Made by a program: the position numbers and the translations under genes. 64,000 nucleotides of DNA from Capra hircus (lineage: Eukaryota; Chordata; Mammalia; Artiodactyla; Bovidae): NCBI RefSeq assembly GCF_001704415.2, contig NC_030826.1, positions 59,539,362 to 59,603,361 on the forward strand, written 5' to 3'. Below, one piece after another: positions 33,660 to 43,577 of this stretch (position 1 is the first letter of the stretch; the number at the start of each line of letters is the position of its first letter). The notes beneath the pieces were generated by a model that saw only the letters and a list, made by a program, of their open reading frames with translations, was not told where the DNA came from and did not search any database.

Positions 33660-34160
33660 GTATGGTCCACAGAGTGTGACTCCCAGAGACACCGCATCCT
33701 GATTCCTGGACTCCATGAATATGTGGACTATGTTTCATTACACGGCCAAGGGAAATTAAAGTTGCTAATAGAATGAAGATTGCTAATCAGTTATCCTTAA
33801 AAGAGGGAGATTATCCTGGATTCTCTGGGTCAGCAGATCCTGTAATCCCATGGGTCCTTAAAAGTGGAAGAGGGAGGCAGAGGAGAAGGTCAGAACAGTG
33901 CTTTCCGAGAGGGACTTGACTGGTGGGCTTTGAAGATGCAAGAAGGGGCCCGTGAGTCAGGCATGCAGGCAGCCTCCAGAAACTGAAAAAGGCAAAGAAA
34001 CCAAGCCTACAGCTGGAAACATGGGCTGCCTGATGCCTTGATTTTAGCCCAAGAGACCAGTATCAGACTTTTGACTTACAGAGCTCAGATAATACATTCT
34101 GTCTTGCTTGAAGCCACTGTATTTGTGGTAATTTGTTATGGCAACAATGGAAAACTCATG
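33660..34160 (+). mobile_element. MLT1-like (ERVL-MaLR) LTR, sense
   Basis: gagattatcctggattctct, gggtccttaaaagtggaag, gctttgaagatgcaagaagg, cttgattttagcccaagaga and the end tttgttatggcaacaatgga follow an old MaLR-type LTR. No internal region or second LTR is visible, so it is a solo LTR. The subfamily call is tentative and the 5' boundary is approximate. Confidence 0.55.
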
Positions 34161-34455
34161 CAGGAATCTTTGATTTTATGTTCTTTTGGAGCCAATTAAA
34201 ATTTCTACCCCAGATGACATTTTGCCCCCAAAACAACATTAACCTACATTTAATTAACTTTGGCTATTTTGCTGCTGAGGACTTTTTTTTTCCTCATAAT
34301 TATGGGAAGAGTTTCCATTGTTAATATCCTCTCAAAAATATGTTCCTTAAAATAATATTTTATGATTTAATGTATAGAAAGAGCTCAACTCCTTCCAAAC
34401 ACAAAGAAAAAAGATTCAGACAACAGTGATCTTGGTTGGCAGTCAAAAGATTATT
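34161..34455. other. Unassigned sequence
   Basis: AT-rich; no repeat or gene recognised. Confidence 0.45.
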
Positions 34456-34672
34456 CCAGGGCCTTCCCTGGTGGTTCAGAAGCTAAGACTCTGAGCTCCT
34501 AATGCAGGTGGCCAGGGTTTGTCCCTGCTCGAGAAGCCAGATCCCAGAAGCTGCCCCTGAAGGTTCTGCCAGCCAAAGTGAAAGAGCTTGCGCACTGCAA
34601 GGAGGATCGGAGGTCCCACATGCTGCAGTGAGACTCGGTGCCACCAAATCAACAAACAGGCATTAAAAGAGA
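34456..34672 (+). mobile_element. CHR/ART2-type SINE, sense, diverged
   Basis: gccttccctggtggttcaga, tgcaggtggccagggtttgt and ggtcccacatgctgca, ending caacaaacaggcattaaaa. The internal modules are altered relative to other copies here. Confidence 0.7.
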
Positions 34673-34811
34673 GCATCCCAAATACTCACGACAGATAAGC
34701 CTGTCTAGGGCTCAGGTCACATGCTTTTAAGAAGAGAGCTGCGCACTGACGCACAGGCACCGTCCCGTGTAATACGGTAGCTAGTGGGAGTGGCTGCGTG
34801 GCACAGGGGGC
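34673..34811. other. Unassigned sequence
   Basis: Spacer before an L1; nothing recognised. Confidence 0.4.
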
Positions 34812-34933
34812 CCCGGGTTGGCAAGAGTGTGGAGAGAGAGGCCCAGAGCTCTGCTGGTAGGAAAGTATGCTGGGGCAGCCCCTCTGGAGCAGAGCACAGA
34901 GGTTCCTCAAGAAATTAAAAGTAGAAGTCCCTT
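34812..34933 (+). mobile_element. Old L1 ORF2 end, left part
   Basis: ggttggcaagagtgtggaga, cagcccctctggagcagagc and gaggttcctcaagaaattaa belong to the L1 section near the ORF2 end. It is interrupted by BovB at 34934. Confidence 0.8.
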
Positions 34934-35174
34934 CAGTTCAGTTCAGTCGCTCAGTCGTGTCCGACTCTTTGCGACCCCATGAATCGCAGCACGCCAGGCC
35001 TCCCTGTCCATCACCAGCTCCCAGAGTTCACTCAGACTCACGTCCATCGAGTTGGTGATGCCATCCAGCCATCTCATCCTGGGTCGTCCCCTTCTCCTCC
35101 TGCCTCCGATCCCTCCCAGCATCAGTCTTTTCCAATGAGTCAACTCTTCGCATGAGGTGGCCAAAGTACTGGAT
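34934..35174 (-). mobile_element. BovB 3' end, antisense, inserted in L1
   Basis: 241 bp from cagttcagttcagtcgctca to ggccaaagtactgga. A 6-bp TSD (tccctt, 34928-34933 and 35175-35180) marks the insertion, and joining the flanks restores the L1 phrase 'cccttatgatccagcaattc'. Confidence 0.93.
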
Positions 35175-35180
35175 TCCCTT

Positions 35181-35895
35181 ATGATCCAGCAATTCCGCTT
35201 CTAGGTATGTGTGCAAAGGAAACAGGATCATCATCTTGCAGAGACCGCTGTGGTGGAGCCTCTGCACTGCGTTGCTGATGTTAGTTACAGCCTTCTCCAA
35301 GACAGCCAAGGCGTGGAAAGTGGGAAAAATCTAACCGTCTCTCCATCAGCAGATAAATGGATAAAGAGAATGTGATGCACACACACATATACACACACAG
35401 TCACACACACGCGCACACACACACACTCACACACTCACATACATGCACTCACACACACACACACACTGTCATACACACACACTCACTGGTATATTATTCA
35501 GCTTTAAAATAGAAGGAAATCCTGTCATTTGCAACCACATGGATGAACCTGGAGAGCATTTTGCTTAGTGAAATAAATCAGGAAGACAAACACAGCATGG
35601 TATTACTTATAGTAGAATCTTAAAAAAAAAAAAATCACACATAGAAACAGAGTAGATAACTTGTTGCCAGCGACTAAGTGTGGGGGAAATAGGGAGAAGT
35701 GGGTAAAAGACACAGACTTTCAGTTGTAACATTAATAGGGTCTCCTGAGGAGAGCATCTTGAGTTTCCCGTGGTGACCGTAGCTGATAACACTGCATGGT
35801 ATAATTGAAATTTGCTAAAAGAGCAGCACTTGAAAGCTCTCACAGAAAAGGGAAATGAGGTGAAAAAAAATAGGAAAGGTAGTGAGATGGTTTGA
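35181..35895 (+). mobile_element. Old L1 ORF2 end and 3' UTR, right part
   Basis: Continues atgatccagcaattccgctt, then ccatcagcagataaatggat, ggtatattattcagctttaa and ccacatggatgaacctggag, then an L1M-type 3' UTR (gtaaaagacacagactttca, gcatggtataattgaaattt). The CA-rich tract at 35376-35486 is inside it. Confidence 0.82.
35376..35486. repeat. Interrupted (CA)n microsatellite
   Basis: About 110 bp of CA with T and G interruptions, grown at the place where L1 normally has a short 'tatacacaatgg'. Confidence 0.95.
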
Positions 35896-36460
35896 ATTCA
35901 AGAATGGGTTTTTCTTTCCACTAATTTTTCATCACTTTCTTCTGAGGAGCAAACATTCTATTCTTTTATTTATGGAAAAGGATCCTTGGATTTGAAATGC
36001 TGAGACCTGACTTCAAGACCAATTTTGTGCGATGACAGGTTTTCTCTCTAGTTGTTCAGTATCTGTGAAAATGTGAGCAGGCCTCGTGTTTCCTGACTTT
36101 TAACTTCGTTCCTATATGACTGTGTCCGTCTCATTTCTGAAGGCATGAGAGAACTGCCATCAGAGTTCCTGTTGAAAAGCTTCCTTTGTCTTCTTACCCC
36201 CAAGGAAGACAAGATCTGTGTGTAAAACGTAGCCGGTGCCGGACTTCCAGCTGAGAAACACACAGAGGAAAAAGTTCAAGGAGGCTCATAGTTCTCTTCC
36301 TTTGAAACTCTGTTGAGTCATCTTTTTCCTTCTCTTTCCCATTAACTGAATTCAGAACAATCAAGAGTCACTGCACCTCTCTTTATGGCGAGAAGCAGCC
36401 CATACGGATGCTTGACCCCATCCCTGGTCCCTGAGTTAACCGGTTATAGCCTAGACATCA
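35896..36460. other. Unassigned sequence
   Basis: No gene or repeat recognised. Confidence 0.45.
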
Positions 36461-36515
36461 GTTTCTAAGGGTTCCCATGTGATTCTGGTCTGCATCCATG
36501 GTTGAGAACCCTGCC
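36461..36515 (-). mobile_element. MER5 fragment, antisense
   Basis: tcccatgtgattctggtctg and gcatccatggttgagaaccc are the complement of the MER5 terminal region. Confidence 0.6.
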
Positions 36516-36722
36516 TTAAGAAATGGTTGCTAAGCCTGGGTGTACCATCAGAAATATTACCTGGAGAGAAAGACGCAGGTACAGAGAGAAAAGATACAGA
36601 TCCTTAGGCGCGCTTGTAGTATCTACTGGTTCAGAATTTTTGAGGTTGATGTCGGACATGTTTAAAGGACCTACAAGGAGCTGTGATGATGGACTATATT
36701 CGAAAACCAGTGTTCTAAAAGA
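36516..36722 (+). mobile_element. MER5 fragment, sense
   Basis: atggttgctaagcctgggtg and accatcagaaatattacctg mirror the antisense piece directly before it, giving a head-to-head pair. The far end (aaaaccagtgttctaaa) may be the other MER5 terminus. Confidence 0.45.
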
Positions 36723-36726
36723 CACG

Positions 36727-37052
36727 AAGGGCTTCCCTGGTGGCTCAGTGGTAAAGAATCCGCCTGCCTACGCAGGAGACATGCGTTTGATTCTTGGTCT
36801 GGGAAGATCCCATATAACGCAGAGCAACTAAGCCCATGTGCAAGTACTGAGCCAGTACTCTGGAACTCAGGAGCCACAGCTGCTGAGCCCACGTGCCTCA
36901 GAAGCCATGCTCTGCAACAAGAGAGGCCGCCACAATGCAAAGCCCTCGCACAGCAACTCGAGAACAGTCCCCGCTGGCCACAACTAGGGAAAACCCCACG
37001 CAGCAGTGAAGAGCCAGCACGGCCAAGAAATAAAATTAGATAAAGAAATAAA
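36727..37052 (+). mobile_element. CHR-type tRNA-Glu SINE, sense, near full length
   Basis: gggcttccctggtggctcag, gcaactaagcccatgtgc, ccacagctgctgagccc, gcaacaagagaggccgccac, agtccccgctggccacaact and ccagcacggccaagaaa: all modules are present in order, with an A-rich end. Confidence 0.93.
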
Positions 37053-37667
37053 GGAAATGGAGTCGATACCATTCTGCTTTGCCTTTCTATATATCTCGGC
37101 ATTAAACAATAATTTGCTTCAAGCCTTGGTGGATAAAATTAACACAGGTCAGAGAGGTTGGCTTAAGACTGTTAAAATCTCAAGTTTCTCTTACCTGAGT
37201 TTTGAAAGAACGTCAGGTGCTTACTTGGGAAGACTAAATTATTTCCATGAAGCAAAGGACAAGGGTGAACCCATCTTTATTTTGAAGTCACATTCGGGAG
37301 GATTATGAGACACTATTGAGGACCACACATGGGCAGAAAAGAGGATTGGAAGGATTGCCCGATTCTATCTGCCAGGAGAAGGCTAAAGGCAAAAATTATC
37401 TTACTGTGTGAACTGTCTTAAAACATACTGGTCTTTCACTGTATTAGCAGCAAACCTGGTATGGTGGGTGTCTCTCATATTTAAAAAAAATCAGTATAGG
37501 GCTTTATTCTATCTGCAAAATGATATGATAGAAAAAGGAGAAGGCAAGTGACTTTCCATTCATTTTTCTTTGCTTTTCACCAGCTCCCCTCCACTCAAAC
37601 TGTGTAACTATCAAACAGAGAGCAAAGCAACTTGGAATAAGCACTGCTTTTTGCATTTGTTAATGCT
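37053..37667. other. Unassigned sequence
   Basis: No gene or repeat recognised. The 100-codon frame 37006-37308 begins in the SINE tail and has no known content. Confidence 0.45.
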
Positions 37668-37760
37668 AAGAACAGGTCTTATTCATTTGTGAATGCCAAG
37701 TATCTAGAGAAGTGCCTGTAACATAGTGGGCATGCTAAAAGATTACCGAATGGATGAATA
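37668..37760 (+). mobile_element. L2/MIR-like 3' end, sense
   Basis: agagaagtgcctgtaacata, gtgggcatgctaaaagatta and cgaatggatgaat follow the old 'gtgcctggcacatagtaggt...gaatgaatga' module. Confidence 0.6.
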
Positions 37761-38709
37761 TGGGCAGGAAGAATTCCACGTAAACGACAAGACGCATTTT
37801 TGGAATGCCAGAATTCCGGAAGCACTTAGGGACTGTGTCCTGAGTACTCCTCAGTTCAAAGGTACAGATTTCCAAACGAGTTTCAAACATGCATTCCTGC
37901 AGTCTAAAATCAGATAATATAGATATAGCAAGACCGTCTTCCTTGCTTGTATTTCCTGGAGATCCCACATAAATAATCTCCATGCTCCCCTCCCTGTATC
38001 CTCAGAGAGAGAAATAGCAACTCAAGACTTAGTGTGAAGAATTTGGCAGAGCAGTTGATGGACTAATGCAGAGTTTTGATGTCTTTTTTTTTTTATTAGA
38101 TTTTCTAAAAGTGGGGAGTTCAAGCTCTCTTACCCTCAGGCTGGAATAGTAGCTCATCCCTCTCTGGGTCTTGAATGGTAATGAAGAAACTGGCCTACTT
38201 TCAGGATCTCAGTGCCCTGGTTATTTATGGCTGCCCATAAACCCATTCCTCTACCAGCTCCCTGGACACCAATCACGAGGCTCGGATGCCAAGCTGGGAA
38301 GCGTAATGTATTTTTCCAGGAGCAGCTGGCTTCTTGGCGAGCCCTTCTGGCAGTGGTGTGGTCCCCTTTGAAGTCGTCTGCTGCTCTGACTTGTGTTTTT
38401 AAGATGCGTGATGAGCTGTTGGGCTGCTGGGCCACTGTACACGCTATTTTCCTTTTGACTCACCTTTTAAATTACGAGGAATTTATATCCACTTAAACCA
38501 CATGGAAAAGAAGCTACTGAGTACAACTTCCAAAAAAAAAAAAAAAAAAGCCCATATATGGAATTTCCACCCAGTCAAGTCTTCATGCCGGAAGTGATAT
38601 GGCAACACCTACTCTAACTTCCTCCCCAGCGCAGGAAGTTCCTTCATTATAAGCCTAAGCAGAAATTGGTCAGCATCTGCTTGACAGCTTTGGGTGACAA
38701 GGCGATTGC
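37761..38709. other. Unassigned sequence
   Basis: A-rich run at 38532-38548. No gene or repeat recognised; overlapping frames of 66-94 codons at 38154-38496 have no recognisable content. Confidence 0.45.
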
Positions 38710-38830
38710 TTGCCTGCTAAGTTGCTTCAGTCAACTCTTTGCAATCCTACGGACTGTAGCCCGCCAGGCTCCTCTATCTATAGGATTCTCCAGGCAAAAA
38801 TACTGGAGCGGGTTGCCATGCCCTTCTTGG
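38710..38830 (-). mobile_element. Bov-A SINE, antisense, partial
   Basis: ctaagttgcttcagtcaact (with a deletion), actgtagcccgccaggctcc and gattctccaggcaaaaatac. Confidence 0.87.
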
Positions 38831-39048
38831 ACAGGCTGATTACTGCTTCTTAAACCAAGCCACTTTATCGCTGGACGGCTCTATTGTTTAAAAGTCCTTC
38901 CTAATACTGAGAGGAAACCAGCCTTCCCAGAGACTTTTATACCAGTCACACTCCTGCCTTTGGAACAGCACGGAATTAAGAGGCCAGGAGGGAAAGATGG
39001 GAAGGAAGGGACAGTTAGTGAGTTTGGAATCAACATGTATACACTGTT
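38831..39048. other. Unassigned sequence
   Basis: Short spacer between two SINEs; nothing recognised. Confidence 0.4.
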
Positions 39049-39235
39049 ATAATCTGCCTGCAATGCAGGAGACCTGGGTTCGACTCCTGGGTGAGGAAGA
39101 TCCCCTGGAAAAGGAAATGGCAATCCACTCCAGTATCGTGCCTGGAAAATCCCATGGACAGAGGAGCCTGGCGGGCTACAGTCCACAGGGTCGCAAGAGT
39201 CGGACATGACTTAGTGACTAAACCACCACCACCAC
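39049..39235 (+). mobile_element. Bov-tA SINE, sense, head missing
   Basis: Starts inside the tRNA part at ataatctgcctgcaatgcag, with a clean ggttcgactcctgggtgag box, and ends gacttagtgactaa and a (CCA)n tail. Confidence 0.92.
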
Positions 39236-39424
39236 GTTAAACGGATAACCAGAAAGGACCCTCTCCAGCACAGAGAGCTCTGCTCCGTATTGTGCAGCGG
39301 CCTGGATGGGAGGGGAGTGTGGGTGCATGTATCTGCATGGCTGAGTCCCTGTGCTGTTCACCTGAAACTCCCACAACATTGTTAATGGGCTATACTCCAA
39401 TATAAAATAAAAAGTTTAAACAAA
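39236..39424 (+). mobile_element. Artiodactyl L1 3'-UTR fragment, sense
   Basis: ggataaccagaaaggaccct, tgcagcggcctggatgggag, cacctgaaactcccacaaca and ctccaatataaaataaaaag. It is the same family as 52722-52935. Confidence 0.72.
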
Positions 39425-39687
39425 ACTAAGCTAGAGATTTTTATTCAGGGCAGTATGACTGAACTGCAGCCCTCCTCCCCGACCTTGCTGCCGTGAGTCT
39501 CTGCACGTTCTGCGGCCCTTGTCCTCCCCAATCCTCTTTTCTGGGCTGCCCCTGCCCTCGATCCTCACCTTGATCTTTAACCTTGACCTTCAGTTTTGGC
39601 TTTCCTATCTCCCTAAAATAAGTTTCCTGCTTTAGGAATTAAAAGCAATAGCAGAGACAGCTATGGCTGTATATAACATATTATTTT
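39425..39687. other. Unassigned sequence
   Basis: Pyrimidine-rich 39465-39610; nothing recognised. Confidence 0.4.
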
Positions 39688-39776
39688 TAACATATAGGGA
39701 CATGTGTATACATGCAGCAGATTCATTTTACTGACAGAAACTAAAGCAACGTCTATGCCCCAATTAAAAAAAATAA
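39688..39776 (+). mobile_element. L1 3' end fragment, sense
   Basis: catatagggacatgtgtata, attcattttactgacagaaa and tatgccccaattaaaaaa resemble the terminal L1 3' UTR. Confidence 0.55.
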
Positions 39777-40067
39777 CTCTTCCATTTTCGATGTTAGTAT
39801 CTTCGCTTGCGTCAACCATTCCAATCCTGTCATCAGAAAAGTCAATCAGTCTACATCTTAAAAGAAGTCGTCTTCCTTGGGAATAATCCGTGGGGTTCAC
39901 TACAGCTGGAACATGACAGTTCTATCAATGTAGACCCTTATCTTATCAGTTAGACTTTTTAAACAGCTTACCGCACTGTCGGCTCCAAGTTAATCGGGAA
40001 GCTTGTTAACCCCAGTATATATCTTCCTGATGTCTCTCTTTCAACGCCCTCGGGACAGGCATTATTA

Positions 40068-40166
40068 TGTGTGTGTGTGTGGCAGAGTTCCCTTTCTGTC
40101 CACCTGAGACTATCACAACCTTGTTAGTCAGCCATGCTCCCGTACAAAATAAAAAGCTTTTAAAAA
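40068..40166 (+). mobile_element. Artiodactyl L1 3'-UTR fragment, sense
   Basis: gtccacctgagactatcaca, accttgttagtcagccatgc and acaaaataaaaagctttt: the last 90 bp of the tail also seen at 39236. Confidence 0.65.
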
Positions 40167-40204
40167 GTGACCAGAAGGTGGGAAATTCTATTGCCTGCTT
40201 CTTG

Positions 40205-40415
40205 AACTTATAGCCCGATGCTAACTTGGCTCTGATGCTTTCTCCATCATCTTAGATATGCTGTCTGACCTCTCAGTACTTTAGTTCCCTTACGGATAAG
40301 CTGGGAAAGTACTTGCAAATCCTACCTCACGAGGTTGCAGTGTGAATTGAAAGCACATAGATGCCGGGCAAATACCAAGCCCAGCGTGATTATGCTGACT
40401 CTCAGCATTATTATT
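40205..40415 (+). mobile_element. MIR, sense
   Basis: gctgtctgacctctcagtac, tcctacctcacgaggttgca, gaattgaaagcacatagatg and ctctcagcattattatt follow the second half of MIR. Confidence 0.65.
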
Positions 40416-41142
40416 TGATGCATAGGAAATCATTTCAATTGAATCTGACCACCTACGACATCCTCCTTTCAAATTCCTCTCTGTGTCTTCCATTTTCTTC
40501 ATTTTTTCCTTTGCTAAACGTGCCCCAAATAAAATCCAGCTCTGGTACTCCTGTCTTCCTCTGTCCTATGTGATGTTGGCACCGACTCCTTCTGACAGTG
40601 GGCATCTCCCTACTTTGTTCTTGTGCTAGTCAATGCATTTAAGGCCCTATTACTCTCCTGAAGAACCTCTTTAGATCTTTTTGAACTTTTCTCTAACTGG
40701 ATTTCACCTCTTCCCTTTTAAATTCCTCTTTTTTTTGTGCATGGGATCAGTCTGTGCTTGGCATATTTTCTGAAAAGTTATTTAGCTTTTATCTAGTTGC
40801 TGTGATGACTAATCCTTCTGCCCCTAATTCTTTCTCATTGGAATTATTTGTGACTTCAAAATCAGGATTATGTCTTTTTTTTTTTTTTAAGAATCTGACA
40901 TGGGATCGTACTTATTTTTTCTCTATGAATAGTTTGAAATCTGCTTTCCCAAAGCCAAGGTCACATTCAAATCTGCCCAGAAAATAGAATTATAATGATT
41001 ATAGGAAAAGCAGATGTTTGAGAAAAATTTTTTTAAAGTTTCAGGGACCTACTCATTTGCCCAATAAGTGGGTAAGGAAGAAATATGCCGCCCGATTTAA
41101 CGCTTTTGGCATGGAAGAGTGAGATGGTAAGTATTCATCTAT
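40416..41142. other. Unassigned sequence
   Basis: T-rich; no gene or repeat recognised. Confidence 0.45.
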
Positions 41143-41154
41143 TGACCTAACTGG

Positions 41155-41364
41155 GCCTCCCAGGTGGCTCAGTGGTAAAGGATCTGCCTGCCAGCGCAGG
41201 AGATGTGGGTTCAATCCCTGGGTCGGGAAGATCCCCTGGCGGAGGAAATGGCAATGCACTCTAGTATTGCAGCTTGGGAAATCCCATGGACAGAGGAGCC
41301 TGGTGGGCTATAAGTCCATGGGGTCATAAGAGTTGGACATGGCTTAGGAACTAAACAACAACAC
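41155..41364 (+). mobile_element. Bov-tA SINE, sense, with TSD
   Basis: Full copy (gcctcccaggtggctcagtg, ggttcaatccctgggtcgg, end actaaacaacaacac). A 12-bp TSD with one mismatch flanks it: tgacctaactgg (41143-41154) and tgacctaattgg (41365-41376). Confidence 0.96.
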
Positions 41365-41499
41365 TGACCTAATTGGCTTTTAAAGGAATCTTGAATGCCT
41401 GAGACCTGATTTGTTCTACAAACTCCTTCAGCAACCCGAGTTAGGAGGTCTGCTGGGTTCTCTCTATTCAGCAATGTTCTGCAAAGAATTCTTGTTATT

Positions 41500-41655
41500 T
41501 GCTGAGTCCGCATGGTACTAAACCCTTTATATCAATAACACATTCAAACCACTTTACAGGTGAGACTGGTTGCAAATGCACATGGCGGGTAAGTCTGGAG
41601 TTCTGGGATATGAACTCACGACTGCTTAATCCAACAGCTGAGCTCTTTGCAGGCA
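41500..41655 (-). mobile_element. MIR, antisense
   Basis: actttacaggtgagactggt, gcgggtaagtctggagttct and gggatatgaactcacgactg correspond to the MIR complement ('ttacagatgag...gctagtaagtgg...gggatttgaac'). Confidence 0.6.
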
Positions 41656-41883
41656 TGTGTCCTGTAAAATGCTCACCCTAGGCTCCCTTTCAAAATAAAA
41701 TTATTTCTGGAATTGATGGAAAGGAATTTGCACATCCTATGATGTCAAATTTTCAATTGATGTTTCTGACACCGAGTCTGAATTTTCCAGCATGGCTCAG
41801 TGCAGTTGTGACCCCCTGTTTGCAACATTCCCCGTGGAATACATTCGTGTACACAAAGTGCAATCTCTCCAGTCCACCCCCAC

Positions 41884-42019
41884 CAATTACAGTTTTTAAT
41901 ATTTCCATTCATATCTCTGGATTTCCTGATTTTAGAATCACGTTTGTTTGTTTTGTTTTCCCTGAGTATCTTTGGGGATTTAATCTGGGCACATCGTTTA
42001 CTTTATCCTTCTGACTGCA
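41884..42019. repeat. Local duplicated unit A, left part
   Basis: tccattcatatctctggatt, tgttttccctgagtatcttt and tttaatctgggcacatcg pair with unit B at 43131-43253. It is not a repeat family I recognise. It is interrupted at 42020 by a 45-bp SINE/BovB tail and continues to about 42140. Confidence 0.75.
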
Positions 42020-42064
42020 GTCCATGGGGTCGCAAAGAGTCAGACACAACTGAGCGACTTCTCT
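42020..42064 (+). mobile_element. Minute Bov-type 3' end insertion (45 bp)
   Basis: Only gtccatggggtcgcaaagag and the tail to gagcgacttctct, which Bov-tA/Bov-A and BovB share. It is flanked by a perfect 11-bp TSD, ttctgactgca (42009-42019 and 42065-42075). Confidence 0.88.
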
Positions 42065-42140
42065 TTCTGACTGCAAAGGGAATCATCTAGCTATTAATAT
42101 CACAGAATGGCTATCTGTATGTTTTCATTTTCTAAGGACT
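42065..42140. repeat. Local duplicated unit A, right part
   Basis: tgcaaagggaatcatctagc and ggctatctgtatgttttcat pair with 43468-43530 of unit B. Confidence 0.75.
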
Positions 42141-42238
42141 ATATAACAAGACAGGTTGTCTTGTTGCAAGTTGTCTAAGTGCAAAGAACAAGCCATGGTG
42201 CCATAAAACAAACCACACACCTTTGAAAAACTGTGTGC

Positions 42239-42250
42239 GTGTTAGTCACT
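42239..42250 (-). mobile_element. Bov-tA SINE, antisense, first bases
   Basis: gtgttagtcact is the complement of the 3' end of Bov-tA. The remainder of the SINE starts at 42404 after a BovB insertion. Confidence 0.8.
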
Positions 42251-42403
42251 TAGTTCAGTTGCTCAGTCATGTCCAACTCTTTGCAACCCCATGAATCACA
42301 GCACGCCAGGCCTCCCTGTCCATCACCAACTCCCGGAGTTCACTCAAACTCATGTCCATCAAGTCGGTGATGCCATCCAGCCATCTCATCTACAGCCGTC
42401 CCC
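42251..42403 (-). mobile_element. BovB 3' end, antisense, nested in a SINE
   Basis: 153 bp from tagttcagttgctcagtcat to catctcatctacagccgtcc. An 8-bp TSD, tagtcact, lies at 42243-42250 and 42404-42411. Confidence 0.94.
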
Positions 42404-42600
42404 TAGTCACTCAGTCATGTCCGACTCTTTGCGACCCCGTGGACTGTAGCCTGGCAGGCTCCTCTGTCCATGGCATTTTCCAGACAAGAACACTGGAGTG
42501 GTTTGCCATTCCCTTCTCCAGGGGATCTTCCTGACCCAGGGATCAAACCCAGGTCTCCTGCACTGCAGGCAGATGACTTTATCTGAGCCACCAGGGAAGT
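42404..42600 (-). mobile_element. Bov-tA SINE, antisense, main part
   Basis: tagtcactcagtcatgtccg through cttctccaggggatcttcct and ctgcactgcaggcagatgac to gagccaccagggaag. Full length apart from the BovB split. Confidence 0.95.
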
Positions 42601-43130
42601 CCCTGTAATTTATAATTACTTTAATCTGAAAATTTACAGTAATGAAAATTATTTGAAATATTGTTGCATTTTGATTGTGGCGTAGGTCAACATATCCTCA
42701 TGCCCAAGTATATGTAATCATTTTAAATTAATGTAAGGGGAAAAAATAGTCTTAACAAACTTTTCAAAATAAACACACGCTTCTGTTCATTTTCTACCTT
42801 GGCCATCCGGAGCCAGAAATTAAATCTCATGAAAATCGCTGTTAGTCGTTCAGTGTGTGATGTCTGCGACGTGGAAGTAACAATGGTGTCAGCATCCTGG
42901 CAGTGGATTTGCTCTTCTTATATAAAGAACAAAGGTTTGGTTTTCCTGTATCTAGACTTACTATATCTACCAGATTATAATTACAAAGATTCAGACCATC
43001 ACTGTGTAGCGAACCACACCCTAGCTGGGATATATACGTGAACCTGTGCCAAAGGCACAGAGGAACAGATGGGCCGAAAATGAATATAACACAGCCAGCT
43101 TTGACATGATGACAGTGTGCTTTGGACAGA
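42601..43130. other. Unassigned sequence
   Basis: No gene or repeat recognised. The 80-codon frame at 42799-43041 has no known content. Confidence 0.45.
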
Positions 43131-43253
43131 ACAATTAATTTTTAACATTTTCATTCGTATTTCTTGATTTCCTGACCTTGGGATCATGCTTTGTCTTCTT
43201 TCCCCTGAGTACCTTCGGAGTAAATTGATTTTATCTGGGCATGTTATTTGCTT
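43131..43253. repeat. Local duplicated unit B, left part
   Basis: ttttcattcgtatttcttga, ttgggatcatgctttgtctt and ctttcccctgagtaccttcg parallel unit A. Interrupted by a Bov-tA at 43254. Confidence 0.75.
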
Positions 43254-43457
43254 GCACTTCCCTGGTGGCTCAGATGGTAAAGAATCTGCCGGCCGTGTAG
43301 GAGACCTGGGTTGGATCCCTGGGTCAGGAAGATCTCCTGGGGAAGGGGGTGGCAACCCACTCCTATCCTTCCCTGGAAGATCCTGTGGACAGAGGAGCCT
43401 GGTGGGCTACAACCCATGGGATCGCAAAGAGGCGGACACGACTGAGCGACTAACTCG
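43254..43457 (+). mobile_element. Bov-tA SINE, sense, inside unit B
   Basis: cttccctggtggctcagatg, gttggatccctgggtcagga and the end acgactgagcgactaact. Short direct repeats tttgctt (43247-43253 and 43458-43464) are a probable TSD. Confidence 0.93.
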
Positions 43458-43530
43458 TTTGCTTTCCCGCCTGCAAAGGGAATCATCAAACTGTCACAGA
43501 GCAGGCATCTGTATGTTTCCATTTTCTTCA
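43458..43530. repeat. Local duplicated unit B, right part
   Basis: gcctgcaaagggaatcatca and catctgtatgtttccatttt pair with unit A after its own insertion. Confidence 0.75.
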
Positions 43531-43577
43531 TAATGTCCATTGTCTTTATACTTCTACTCATCCTGAAAACTGCTTTT

